Assembly: GCF_001280595.1 (NCBI RefSeq) | Contig: NZ_LITU01000070.1 | Span: 199,707-263,706, forward strand | Direction: 5' to 3' | DNA from: Paenibacillus xylanivorans | GTDB lineage: Bacteria; Bacillota; Bacilli; Paenibacillales; Paenibacillaceae | DNA: 64,000 nucleotides | In this document: in pieces, positions 26,763-34,119 of the stretch | Position numbering within the stretch: position 1 is the first letter of the stretch | Layout of the letters: each line of letters starts with the position of its first letter | Translations under genes and position numbers: made by a program | Notes under the pieces: generated by a model | Told to the model about the DNA's origin: nothing | The model's database searches: none | What the model saw: the letters and a program-made list of their open reading frames with translations, nothing else

Positions 26763-26937
26763 TTTCAGGAATAAGGCTGTACCCCTAGCTGCATAATAAC
26801 GACAGTGACCAATTTCGTTGCATGAAATTCATGATTTTGGAAAACAATTCCTGAAAAATTAAGTTGAAAAAATCCTCCCTAGTGTACATATCGCACATAT
26901 GGTCATATGGGATCTTGTCTTCATACCACATGTGGTA
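26763..26937. repeat. Cluster of palindromes upstream of yjlC-ndh
   Basis: Three separate elements occur. TTTCAGGAAT (26763-26772) pairs with ATTCCTGAAA (26847-26856). CATGAAATTCATG (26821-26833) is a perfect odd palindrome between them. TACCACATGTGGTA (26924-26937) is a perfect 14-bp palindrome about 50 bases before the ndh -35 box. The last one looks like a repressor operator. No ORF is present in this stretch. Confidence 0.45.
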
Positions 26938-26989
26938 GGATTACGGATCTGGGACAGGATGATAATCGATTTTAACGAGACCGCAATGC

Positions 26990-27036
26990 TTGACAAAAAA
27001 ATCGATTTTGTTACAATGTTCACAATATCTTCACAA
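26990..27036 (+). promoter_or_regulatory. yjlC-ndh promoter with Rex box
   Basis: TTGACA (26990-26995), a 16-base spacer and TACAAT (27012-27017) form a strong promoter. TTGTTACAATGTTCACAA (27008-27025) overlaps the -10 and matches the Rex consensus TTGTGAA-N4-TTCACAA at most positions. A second TTCACAA half-site is at 27030-27036. In Bacillus, Rex represses yjlC-ndh until NADH rises; the gene order here is the same. Transcription from this promoter would give a leader of about 290 bases. Confidence 0.75.
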
Positions 27037-27314
27037 GTGTAAAAAATTTCTTTTTCATGTTCATGTGTAAGAGGTGTAATATAGGGGTATAGAGTTCGGT
27101 TTCGGCCTGCTTGTCGTTTTGCGTCAACACATGTTGTCCGCAATAGACCCAAGATACAATACATGATGTGGGAGCGGCCCATGGGCTATGCTCATTCTAT
27201 TGTGTGAAATTTGGTACATTTAGTTGTATTGGATGTATTTGTGGTTCGGCTCTGCTTGACAGGCATCATGAAAGTCGCGGACTTCTATCCCAAAGTAAAG
27301 GAGGACTTTCTCTT

Positions 27315-27761
27315 ATGTCACAATCGCCTACTCAACAAGAGGTGCCGGTTACAGAAGGTGCCGACGTTTCCCAACGCCAGTCCTTGGACGTACTGGATCA
27401 ACTGATGAAGCCTGAGGTACAGGAATCTCTGACCGTTCTGGTGGAGAACCTGCCTAAACTGGCTGAAATGGTCACTGCAATGACCAAAGCTTATGACTTT
27501 GCACAAAGCGTAGCTACAGACAAAGTTCTGATCAGCGACACAATGAGCGCAATGGGCGAGTTCGCTAAACCTGTTGTAGACAAAGCTAAAGGTGTAGCTT
27601 CTGCTGCCATCGAAGCCAATGATCGTGCGCAAGCCGAGCAAACTTCGGTTGGTTTGTTCGCTATGCTCAAAATGCTTAAAGATCCAAACGTACAACAAAC
27701 GCTGCGTTTTGCTCAATCATTCTTGAGCATCCTGAACGAGCGTGGGCAACAGCAACGTTAA
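27315..27761 (+). CDS. yjlC: DUF1641 protein YjlC
   Basis: A 148-residue helical protein with the DUF1641 core: V-L-D-Q-L-M-K-P-E-V-Q-E-S-L, L-P-K-L-A-E-M-V and G-L-F-A-M-L-K-M-L-K-D-P-N-V-Q. It precedes the type II NADH dehydrogenase gene by about 23 bases, as in Bacillus yjlC-ndh; its role is not known but it probably supports or tunes that enzyme. ATG 27315 is preferred, with AAAGGAGG 10 bases before it. The longer upstream frame reads non-conserved sequence in what is probably the leader RNA. Confidence 0.85.
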   Translation: MSQSPTQQEVPVTEGADVSQRQSLDVLDQLMKPEVQESLTVLVENLPKLAEMVTAMTKAYDFAQSVATDKVLISDTMSAMGEFAKPVVDKAKGVASAAIEANDRAQAEQTSVGLFAMLKMLKDPNVQQTLRFAQSFLSILNERGQQQR

Positions 27762-27784
27762 GATTAGAAGAACGGAGGATGGAT

Positions 27785-28966
27785 ATGTCGAAGCAAATTT
27801 TGATCTTGGGCGGAGGTTACGGCGGTTTGTTGACTGCGCTGACTGCGCGTCAATACCTGACACCGGAAGAAGCGACTATTACAGTCGTGAACCGTTACCC
27901 TACGCACCAAATTATTACGGAACTGCACCGTCTTGCAGCGGGAAGCATTGCTGAAAAAGCAGTGGCCCTTCCACTCGAAAAATTGCTGAGTGGTAAAAAC
28001 GTGAACTTGAAAATCGATACGGTGGATACAATTAAGCCGGACGAGAAAAAAGTTCTCATGACTAGTGGTTCTACTTACTCTTACGATGCACTCGTTGTTG
28101 CCTTGGGCAGTGAAACGGCATTCTTCGGAATCCCGGGATTGCAGGAGTACAGCTTCACGCTGAAATCCGTTAGCGATGCTAACCGCATTCGTGCACACGT
28201 GGAAGCTCGTCTGGAAGCTTACAAACAATCCGGCAACAAAGCAGACGCTACGTTTGTTATTGGTGGCGGCGGTTTGACAGGTATCGAGCTTGTTGGTGAA
28301 TTCGCTGACCTTCTTCCGGCTGTATGCCAAGAAAAAGGTATCGACTTCAAAGAAGTTTCCCTGTACACGGTTGAAGCTGGTCCTTCCATTCTGGCAGGAT
28401 TCCCTCCAGAACTGGTTGAGCGCGCTAAATCGAGTCTGGAAAAACGTGGCGTTAACTTCATCGTTGGCGTAGCGATTACCGAAATGAAAGAAAATGAAGT
28501 TCTGCTGAAAGACGGAAGCTCGATCCCTACGAACACACTCGTATGGACAGGTGGCGTTCAAGGTAATGCAGTTGTTGCCAACAGTGGAATTGAAGTGGAT
28601 CGTGGCCGTGCGAAAGTTACGGAAGTACTGCAATCCACATCCCATAAAGACGTGTTTGTTGCTGGTGACAGCGCAGTGGTCTTCCCTAGCGAAGGCGCTC
28701 GTCCATACCCTCCAACAGCACAATTGGCTTGGCAAATGGGTGAAACCATTGGTCACAACCTGGGCGTAATGTTCAAAGGTGGCGCAATGGAATCCTTCAC
28801 ACCAGTATTCTCCGGTACACTGGGAAGTCTGGGTCGTAAGGATGCTGTCGGCATGATCGGTGGCAACCAGACTCGTCTGAAAGGTCTGCCAGCAACCATG
28901 ATGAAAGAAGCAAGTAACATCCGTTACCTTGCTCATATTCACGGTTTGTTTGCACTGGCTTACTAA
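27785..28966 (+). CDS. ndh: Type II NADH dehydrogenase (NDH-2)
   Basis: A 393-residue peripheral membrane flavoenzyme that passes electrons from NADH to menaquinone without pumping protons. The N-terminal FAD Rossmann motif is G-G-G-Y-G-G-L and the NADH-binding one is G-G-G-G-L-T-G-I-E-L-V-G-E. D-V-F-V-A-G-D-S-A closes the FAD site, and P-P-T-A-Q-L-A-W-Q is the quinone-site helix typical of NDH-2. ATG 27785 gives a 6-base spacing to GGAGG; the ATG two codons earlier touches the Shine-Dalgarno sequence. Co-transcribed with yjlC and probably Rex-controlled. A terminator follows. Confidence 0.95.
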   Translation: MSKQILILGGGYGGLLTALTARQYLTPEEATITVVNRYPTHQIITELHRLAAGSIAEKAVALPLEKLLSGKNVNLKIDTVDTIKPDEKKVLMTSGSTYSYDALVVALGSETAFFGIPGLQEYSFTLKSVSDANRIRAHVEARLEAYKQSGNKADATFVIGGGGLTGIELVGEFADLLPAVCQEKGIDFKEVSLYTVEAGPSILAGFPPELVERAKSSLEKRGVNFIVGVAITEMKENEVLLKDGSSIPTNTLVWTGGVQGNAVVANSGIEVDRGRAKVTEVLQSTSHKDVFVAGDSAVVFPSEGARPYPPTAQLAWQMGETIGHNLGVMFKGGAMESFTPVFSGTLGSLGRKDAVGMIGGNQTRLKGLPATMMKEASNIRYLAHIHGLFALAY

Positions 28967-28990
28967 GATCTGTACGTCATGCAGCAGAAA

Positions 28991-29016
28991 GGTACCCCTA
29001 TTGGGGTGCCTTTTTT
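28991..29016 (+). terminator. Terminator after ndh
   Basis: GGTACCCC pairs with GGGGTGCC (one G-U) and is followed by six T. Confidence 0.85.
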
Positions 29017-29121
29017 ATTTTAACCAGCATCGATTGGCATATAGACTAAGTTTTATGAAGTGAGATGTTGAATTATATACGTTGTTATCAGAAATTTTAG
29101 CTAAAAAAAGGATTCGGTATA

Positions 29122-29145
29122 ACCCTATAGGGTGTATGGTATATT
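29122..29145 (+). promoter_or_regulatory. ACCCTATAGGGT palindrome next to a -10 box
   Basis: ACCCTATAGGGT (29122-29133) is a perfect 12-bp palindrome followed by GTATGG and a good -10 TATATT (29140-29145). The GC-rich arms around an AT centre with trailing GTATGGT recall CsoR/CstR-family operators. No CsoR-type gene or copper or sulfide gene lies in the window. The RNA would begin about 29152 and run into the hairpins at 29165-29182 and 29206-29227. Confidence 0.4.
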
Positions 29146-29164
29146 AAAGGAAATAGATGTTATC

Positions 29165-29235
29165 CGCATCACATCAGATGCGTTGAATGGTAGTAATACA
29201 TAGTAGCCGGCGCTTAGAAGCGTCGGCTTTCGTTT
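29165..29235 (+). other. Two hairpins upstream of the yhfK-like gene, terminator-like
   Basis: CGCATC/GATGCG (29165-29182) forms a 6-bp stem. GCCGGCGCTT (29206-29215) pairs with AAGCGTCGGC (29218-29227, one G-U) and is followed by TTTCGTTT. With the promoter at about 29140 this could be a short non-coding RNA or a leader attenuator for the gene at 29301. Confidence 0.4.
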
Positions 29236-29300
29236 AAATTAAAGACAAGTCTGTTTATAATAAGCTGTTTATAAAAGGGAAACCGAGAGGAGAATGACAT

Positions 29301-29945
29301 ATGAACGTATTAGTAATTGGAGCGAACGGACAAATCGGTAAATTTCTGGTTCAGCAACTGGCGCAGGAAGGGAAACATGAGGTCACCGCGATGATTCGCA
29401 AACCGGAGCAGGCCGATGCATTGAAGCAGCTCGGTGCCAATGTCGTAATTGGCGATTTGGAAGGCAGCGTGGAAGATCTGGCCGAGGCGATGAAGGATCA
29501 TAATGCCATTGTGTTTACTGCCGGTTCGGGTGGATCTACGGGCGAAGACAAAACATTGCTCATTGATCTCGATGGTGCAGTGAAAACAATGGAGGCGGCA
29601 CAGCAGCAGGGAATTACCAGATATATTTTGGTCAGTGCGTTTGGGGCAGATCAGAGGGAGAAATGGTCGGATGCCATTAAGCCGTATTATGTGGCGAAGC
29701 ATTATGCCGATCGGGCGTTGTTCGCAAGTGATCTGAATTACACCATTATCCGTCCTGGCGGTTTGAAAAATGAATCGGGCACCGGCAAAATTTCCGTAGG
29801 AACGGATCTGAAACCGGGAAGTATCCCGCGTGAAGATGTAGCTCGTGTAATCGCTGCTTCCCTTCAGGAAGAGAAAACGTATCGAATGGCTTTTGATCTA
29901 ATCGCCGGGGATGATTTGGTAGAGGATGCCTTAGGTAAATTGTAA
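29301..29945 (+). CDS. NAD(P)-binding protein, atypical SDR (YhfK-like)
   Basis: A 214-residue Rossmann protein beginning N-V-L-V-I-G-A-N-G-Q-I-G-K, the N-terminal NAD(P)H-binding loop. Y-T-I-I-R-P-G-G-L and the I-P-R-E-D-V-A-R-V stretch are typical of the NAD(P)H-binding PF13460 group, including Bacillus YhfK and YwnB. Many of these lack the Tyr-Lys catalytic pair and act as redox sensors or quinone reductases; function is not assigned here. GAGAGGAG precedes ATG. It lies 54 bases before a two-component system on the same strand and may share its transcript. Confidence 0.8.
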   Translation: MNVLVIGANGQIGKFLVQQLAQEGKHEVTAMIRKPEQADALKQLGANVVIGDLEGSVEDLAEAMKDHNAIVFTAGSGGSTGEDKTLLIDLDGAVKTMEAAQQQGITRYILVSAFGADQREKWSDAIKPYYVAKHYADRALFASDLNYTIIRPGGLKNESGTGKISVGTDLKPGSIPREDVARVIAASLQEEKTYRMAFDLIAGDDLVEDALGKL

Positions 29946-29999
29946 TTCGTATTGTAATATAACGGGAGAATGGAATGACGGAATGAGGGGGAGCTCTGC

Positions 30000-30749
30000 A
30001 TGAATGAAGCCGTGCTGGTGATCGAGGATGAGCCCAAAATTGCACGCCTGCTTGAACTGGAATTACAGTACGAGGGATACCAGGTAGGCAAGGCAGGCAG
30101 CGGAACGGAAGGGCTGGCGATGTATGTGGACGGGCAGTGGGATCTGATTCTGCTGGATATTATGCTGCCGGGTCTGAGTGGGATTGAGGTGTTGCGGCGG
30201 ATACGTGTCAAAGATGCCACTGTGCCTATTCTGATGCTCACAGCCAAAGATTCCGTGGAGGATAAAGTGTCCGGACTTGATCTCGGAGCCAACGACTACA
30301 TCACGAAGCCGTTCCGAATTGAGGAGCTGCTCGCGAGAGTGCGTGCGGCCCTGAGACTGAGTGCAGCCTCGGCCGCTGCTCTTTCCTCCTCCTCGGTCAC
30401 ACGGGATACCACGCAATCGACGGGACTCACGACGGAACGCGAGAATGGCTGGCTCACCGCAGGCGGATTGAAGCTGAATGAAGGCACCCGTGAGGTATCC
30501 CGTGAGGGTCAGCCCATTGAGCTTACCCCGCGCGAGTTCGATCTGTTGGTGTATCTGCTGCAAAACCAGCGTCAGGTGCTCAGCCGGGACCAGATTGTAC
30601 AGGCCGTCTGGGGATACGATTATTATGGAGATACCAATGTGGTGGATGTGTATATCCGTTATGTGCGCAAAAAAGTGGATAGCGGATTCACACCACCCTT
30701 AATACATACGGTTCGGGGCGTCGGTTACGTCCTGAAGGAGCAAATATGA
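30000..30749 (+). CDS. OmpR/PhoB-type response regulator
   Basis: A 249-residue regulator. The receiver has I-E-D-E, D53 in L-L-D-I-M-L-P-G, T-A-K and K-P-F. A serine/alanine-rich linker (about 120-150) is longer than usual. The winged helix (about 155-249) ends H-T-V-R-G-V-G-Y-V-L. Its stop overlaps the start of the kinase gene by four bases. The two downstream PepSY genes each carry 11-bp tandem repeats of a kind this family binds, making them likely targets. Confidence 0.93.
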   Translation: MNEAVLVIEDEPKIARLLELELQYEGYQVGKAGSGTEGLAMYVDGQWDLILLDIMLPGLSGIEVLRRIRVKDATVPILMLTAKDSVEDKVSGLDLGANDYITKPFRIEELLARVRAALRLSAASAAALSSSSVTRDTTQSTGLTTERENGWLTAGGLKLNEGTREVSREGQPIELTPREFDLLVYLLQNQRQVLSRDQIVQAVWGYDYYGDTNVVDVYIRYVRKKVDSGFTPPLIHTVRGVGYVLKEQI

Positions 30750-32122
30750 GTCTACGCAGCAAAATTTACGGATACTCGTCCGTATTGTTCGCCGTGCTGT
30801 TGATTGCCGTGAACCTGTCGGTATACATCGTGTTTGAACGAATGTCGATCGATAACGAGATCAAGCGGGTAGAAGCCGAAGCGGAGTCGATTGTAAAAGG
30901 AGTGCGCCAGTCTGCCGGTTCCATTCCGCCGGACGACTTGCTACGGGCCTATGCGCCGCTGGACGGCATGCTGCGGATCGTTAATGAAGACGGCACCAGC
31001 TCCCCGCCGGTGACGACCTCAGCAGAGGAGCAGCTGAGCAAGCTATCCTACAAGTATGAAAGCGAAAAGAAATCCGAATACACCCAAGTTGGGCAGATCG
31101 GTTATGTCTGGGTATCTGTGCCAGTGATCTGGCCGGACGGTGAAGTGGTGAATCTACAGGTCACCGAGAGCATTGAAGATACCGAGAATCGCCTGTCTGT
31201 GCTTCGTACAGTTCTTGTTGCCGTGACCATCATCGCGCTAATTCCCGCCATCATTTCCAGCCGTATTCTGGCGAACCGGATGACGCGGCCAATCCAGCAG
31301 ATGACACGCACAATGACCGATATCCAGTCGAGCGGGCAGTTCAAACGACTTCCACTCGACGAAAAATCGAAGGATGAGCTGAAAACGATGGGACAGACGT
31401 TCAACCGCATGATGGATTTGCTCGAATCCAACTTCGAGCGGCAGGAGCGTTTTGTTTCCGACGCCTCCCATGAACTGAAAACACCACTCACCATTATTGA
31501 AAGCTATGCCAGTTTGCTGCAACGAAGGGGTAAGGATCGACCCGAAGTATTCGACGAGGCGGTGGAAGCCATTCTGTCCGAATCCGTGCGCATGCGGGAG
31601 ATGACTGAGCAGCTGCTATTGCTGGCAAAGCAGCCAGAGCAGTGGAATGTGCAGCTGGAACGCGTGGATATTACCCGGCTGGCGCTGGATTCCACGCGTG
31701 CGTTTCACGAAGCCTATCATCGGGAAGTCCACTTCGATGATCCCGGCTCTATATGGGCGATCAGTGATGAGAGCAAGCTGAAGCAGATGCTTTTTATTTT
31801 GCTGGACAATGCCCGTAAGTATAGTGAAGATGCCATAGAAGTCCGGCTGGAGGCAAAGGGGACGGAATGTCGGATACGGATTGTAGATACGGGAATCGGC
31901 ATGCGGGAAGAGGAATTGTCCAAAGTGTTTGACCGTTTCTATCGCGTTGATCAGGCCAGAACACGCAGCGGCGGAGCAAGCGGTTCTGGCTTGGGGCTGT
32001 CCCTTGCCAAAGATATCGCAGAGGCTGTGGGCGCGCGTATTGAACTACGCAGCACCGAGGGTAGAGGAACCGAGGCTTCGATTATTTTGCCCACATTCGT
32101 ACAGAACGGGCCGCTCTCATGA
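30746..32122 (+). CDS. Sensor histidine kinase with HAMP domain
   Basis: A 458-residue membrane kinase. There is one membrane segment near 8-30, an extracytoplasmic part of about 120 residues, a second segment near 150-172, HAMP (A-N-R-M-T-R-P-I-Q-Q-M), HisKA with H242 in S-D-A-S-H-E-L-K-T-P-L and HATPase with D-T-G-I-G-M and G-S-G-L-G-L-S-L-A-K. Translationally coupled to the regulator (ATGA overlap). The sensed signal is unknown; the PepSY proteins downstream are extracytoplasmic and could feed back on it. Confidence 0.93.
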   Translation: MSLRSKIYGYSSVLFAVLLIAVNLSVYIVFERMSIDNEIKRVEAEAESIVKGVRQSAGSIPPDDLLRAYAPLDGMLRIVNEDGTSSPPVTTSAEEQLSKLSYKYESEKKSEYTQVGQIGYVWVSVPVIWPDGEVVNLQVTESIEDTENRLSVLRTVLVAVTIIALIPAIISSRILANRMTRPIQQMTRTMTDIQSSGQFKRLPLDEKSKDELKTMGQTFNRMMDLLESNFERQERFVSDASHELKTPLTIIESYASLLQRRGKDRPEVFDEAVEAILSESVRMREMTEQLLLLAKQPEQWNVQLERVDITRLALDSTRAFHEAYHREVHFDDPGSIWAISDESKLKQMLFILLDNARKYSEDAIEVRLEAKGTECRIRIVDTGIGMREEELSKVFDRFYRVDQARTRSGGASGSGLGLSLAKDIAEAVGARIELRSTEGRGTEASIILPTFVQNGPLS

Positions 32123-32147
32123 AATTCTCATACTTCTCTTATATACT
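32114..32147 (+). promoter_or_regulatory. Tandem 11-bp operator and promoter, first PepSY gene
   Basis: CTCTCAT (32114), TTCTCAT (32125) and CTCTTAT (32136) are spaced exactly 11 bases apart, overlapping the end of the kinase gene, and abut a -10 TATACT (32142-32147). No good -35 is present, as expected for a promoter needing a PhoB/OmpR-type activator. The same motif precedes the second PepSY gene. Confidence 0.6.
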
Positions 32148-32200
32148 GATAAACACAGTGCGAATTCGGATCATAAGAGAGTGCGTAAGGGGGGAACAGG

Positions 32201-32998
32201 ATGGAAGAGCATGAGGGGCGTCCAGAAATGAAACGGGAAGTACAACGAAGCAAAGGATGGACGAAGCCGAAACGTTCATTTTGGTGGGGTGCGGGGTTCC
32301 TGGCTCTCCTTGTGGTTATAGCGCTCGTGTGGTGGAAGCCGTGGCAATCAGATCGCGTGACGTTAACCGCAGATGCAGCGGCGCAATCGGTCTTGGATCA
32401 GTATCCGGGAGAGATCGTGAATTCCACGTTGAAGGACGGAACCTATATGATGCAGCTCCGCTCGGAAACAGGGTTGTATGACGTACAGGTTGATGCGGTT
32501 ACGGCAACCGTGAATTCCATTAAACGTCTGGAGTCCAACCCGCAAGCCGAGGAGAAGACGTTATGGAGCCGGGAACAGATCAAGACAGAATTACTAAAAC
32601 AAACGGATGCCGAGCTGGTATCGCTTGAACTCGTCGAGCAGCAGGGAAGCCCGGTGTATGTGGCGGTATTGAAGATGAAGGATAATGGCCGGGAGCAATG
32701 GACCATTGATCCGTATAACGGGGAGAAACAATCTTCAAAGACACTGGAAGCATCTTCACCCGAACCGACGACAGAGGAAGGCACCAAGACTCAGTTTCTG
32801 AGCGAGAAAGAAGCAGAGCAAAAGGCACTGGCTAAAATTCCTGGGGAAGTGGATGATATTGAACTCCGTGGAACGAATAGTGGCAATCCGTATTATCTGG
32901 TCGAAATTGACCTGGATGACGGTCGGGAGGCCATTGTGCAGGTGAATGCCATCTCGGGCGCAATTCGTTCGGTCACTTGGGATGATGACGAAGATTAA
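32201..32998 (+). CDS. PepSY domain protein, membrane-anchored
   Basis: A 265-residue protein with a short basic cytoplasmic start, one membrane anchor (about 27-45) and an extracytoplasmic part. Its last 60 residues are a PepSY domain (E-K-E-A-E-Q-K-A-L-A-K-I-P-G, then Y-Y-L-V-E-I-D-L-D-D-G, ending in an acidic tail). A weaker PepSY-like unit lies around 58-105. PepSY domains are thought to modulate extracytoplasmic proteases or bind peptides. AAGGGGGG lies 6 bases before ATG. Probably activated by the upstream two-component system. Confidence 0.85.
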   Translation: MEEHEGRPEMKREVQRSKGWTKPKRSFWWGAGFLALLVVIALVWWKPWQSDRVTLTADAAAQSVLDQYPGEIVNSTLKDGTYMMQLRSETGLYDVQVDAVTATVNSIKRLESNPQAEEKTLWSREQIKTELLKQTDAELVSLELVEQQGSPVYVAVLKMKDNGREQWTIDPYNGEKQSSKTLEASSPEPTTEEGTKTQFLSEKEAEQKALAKIPGEVDDIELRGTNSGNPYYLVEIDLDDGREAIVQVNAISGAIRSVTWDDDED

Positions 32999-33035
32999 AA
33001 ACATGGAATCGTTTCTGTGAGAATCTTATTCAATT

Positions 33036-33075
33036 TTCTCATCAAATTCTAATCTGGCTCTCGCTGAACTCTCAT
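33036..33075 (+). promoter_or_regulatory. Tandem 11-bp operator, second PepSY gene
   Basis: Four units start every 11 bases: TTCTCAT (33036), TTCTAAT (33047), CTCTCGC (33058) and CTCTCAT (33069). A possible -10 TATAAC lies at 33091. The motif and spacing match the operator of the first PepSY gene, so one regulator probably drives both. Confidence 0.65.
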
Positions 33076-33131
33076 TCGTACAGGTTAATCTATAACTGTA
33101 GACGAGAACGAGAACAACAACGAGGAGATGA

Positions 33132-33767
33132 ATGATGATGATGAATAAACATAAACTATGGATTGGCAGCTTGTCGGCAGCGGTGTTGCTCGGAGGGTCA
33201 GCCGTTGCGGCTAGTGGGAGTGTGAACGGACAGTCGGTACAGCCTTCGCAAACGTCCACTACACAGTCAGTAACACAGAACCAGAACAGCACAGGTAAAT
33301 TGCTAACCGTTGCACAGGCAAAAGAAACAGCCTTGAAAGCGACGGAAGGTAAAGTGGATGATGTGGATCTGGAGCGCAGAAACGGCCAAACATTCTACGA
33401 AGTCGAAATCGACAAAAAAGGAAGCAATGACGTTGTCGTTCGTTTGGATGCCTACACAGGCAAAATCCTTGCAGTAGTCGATGATGAAGATTACGATGAC
33501 GACGATGATTATAACGACTCAGTGGCAGGCACGTCTTCCAATCCATCCGCTTCGAAGCAGGTTAAACTGACAGAGGCACAAGCTTCGAACATTGCCCTGA
33601 AACAGGTGACAGGTGGGAAAGTAACCGAAATTGAACTGGATCATGATAATGGCCGCTATGTTTATGAAGTGGAACTTAGAACAGCAAACGGTGAAGCCGA
33701 TGTAGACGTCGATGCCAACACAGGTAAAGTGCTTTCGTTTGACCAGGATTTTGACGACGAAGATTAA
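33132..33767 (+). CDS. Secreted protein with two PepSY domains
   Basis: A protein of up to 211 residues with a Sec-type signal peptide (K-H-K-L-W then a hydrophobic stretch, cut near A-V-A-A-S). Two PepSY repeats follow: one starts L-L-T-V-A-Q-A-K-E-T-A-L-K, the other V-K-L-T-E-A-Q-A-S-N-I-A-L-K. Between them is a strongly acidic linker (D-D-E-D-Y-D-D-D-D-D-Y) and the protein ends in acidic residues, which could bind divalent cations. Four ATG codons stand in a row; spacing to GAGGAG favours the second or third. It is a paralogue of the preceding PepSY gene. Confidence 0.85.
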   Translation: MMMMNKHKLWIGSLSAAVLLGGSAVAASGSVNGQSVQPSQTSTTQSVTQNQNSTGKLLTVAQAKETALKATEGKVDDVDLERRNGQTFYEVEIDKKGSNDVVVRLDAYTGKILAVVDDEDYDDDDDYNDSVAGTSSNPSASKQVKLTEAQASNIALKQVTGGKVTEIELDHDNGRYVYEVELRTANGEADVDVDANTGKVLSFDQDFDDED

Positions 33768-33874
33768 GAAGTAACGTTAACAGGCAAGGCAGGGGATGAA
33801 CAAAGTATACTTTTACGTGCGCCAAGTGCAGCTAGAGAGCTTACATTATAGGCTATAGGTTAGGTATAGCAGGG

Positions 33875-33899
33875 GACGCTTCGAATGAAGCGTCTTTTT
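33875..33899 (+). terminator. Terminator after the second PepSY gene
   Basis: GACGCTTC and GAAGCGTC pair perfectly around GAAT, followed by five T. Nothing coding was seen from 33900 to 34070. Confidence 0.85.
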
Positions 33900-34078
33900 G
33901 CTGTTCAATCATAAGTTCAGTGTGTAATCGTACATGTTCCGCAGTATTGTTCACTATTCGAGCAGGGGTACGGCGGATACAATCGTAATCAGGAGGTGAG
34001 TGCCGAGGCAGCCTGAGAAATATGAAATTCAATGAAATGCATCATCGATCGGAGGAAGAAAAGACGTATCGATTTTAT

Positions 34079-34092
34079 TGTAAGCGTTTTAT
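34079..34092 (+). promoter_or_regulatory. cre site (CcpA) before the GH43-like gene
   Basis: TGTAAGCGTTTTAT matches the cre consensus TGWAAGCGYTWNCA at all but the last two positions or so and lies 27 bases before the start codon, a position where CcpA would block transcription in rich sugar. Confidence 0.6.
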
Positions 34093-34119
34093 AAATAATT
34101 TGCGGAGGTGTATTGTTCT

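Noticed and set aside
27764..28942. A 392-codon open frame on the minus strand opposite ndh
   Set aside because: It mirrors the codon pattern of ndh, is rich in Cys, Phe, His and Arg, has no Shine-Dalgarno sequence and resembles no protein; it is an antisense shadow.
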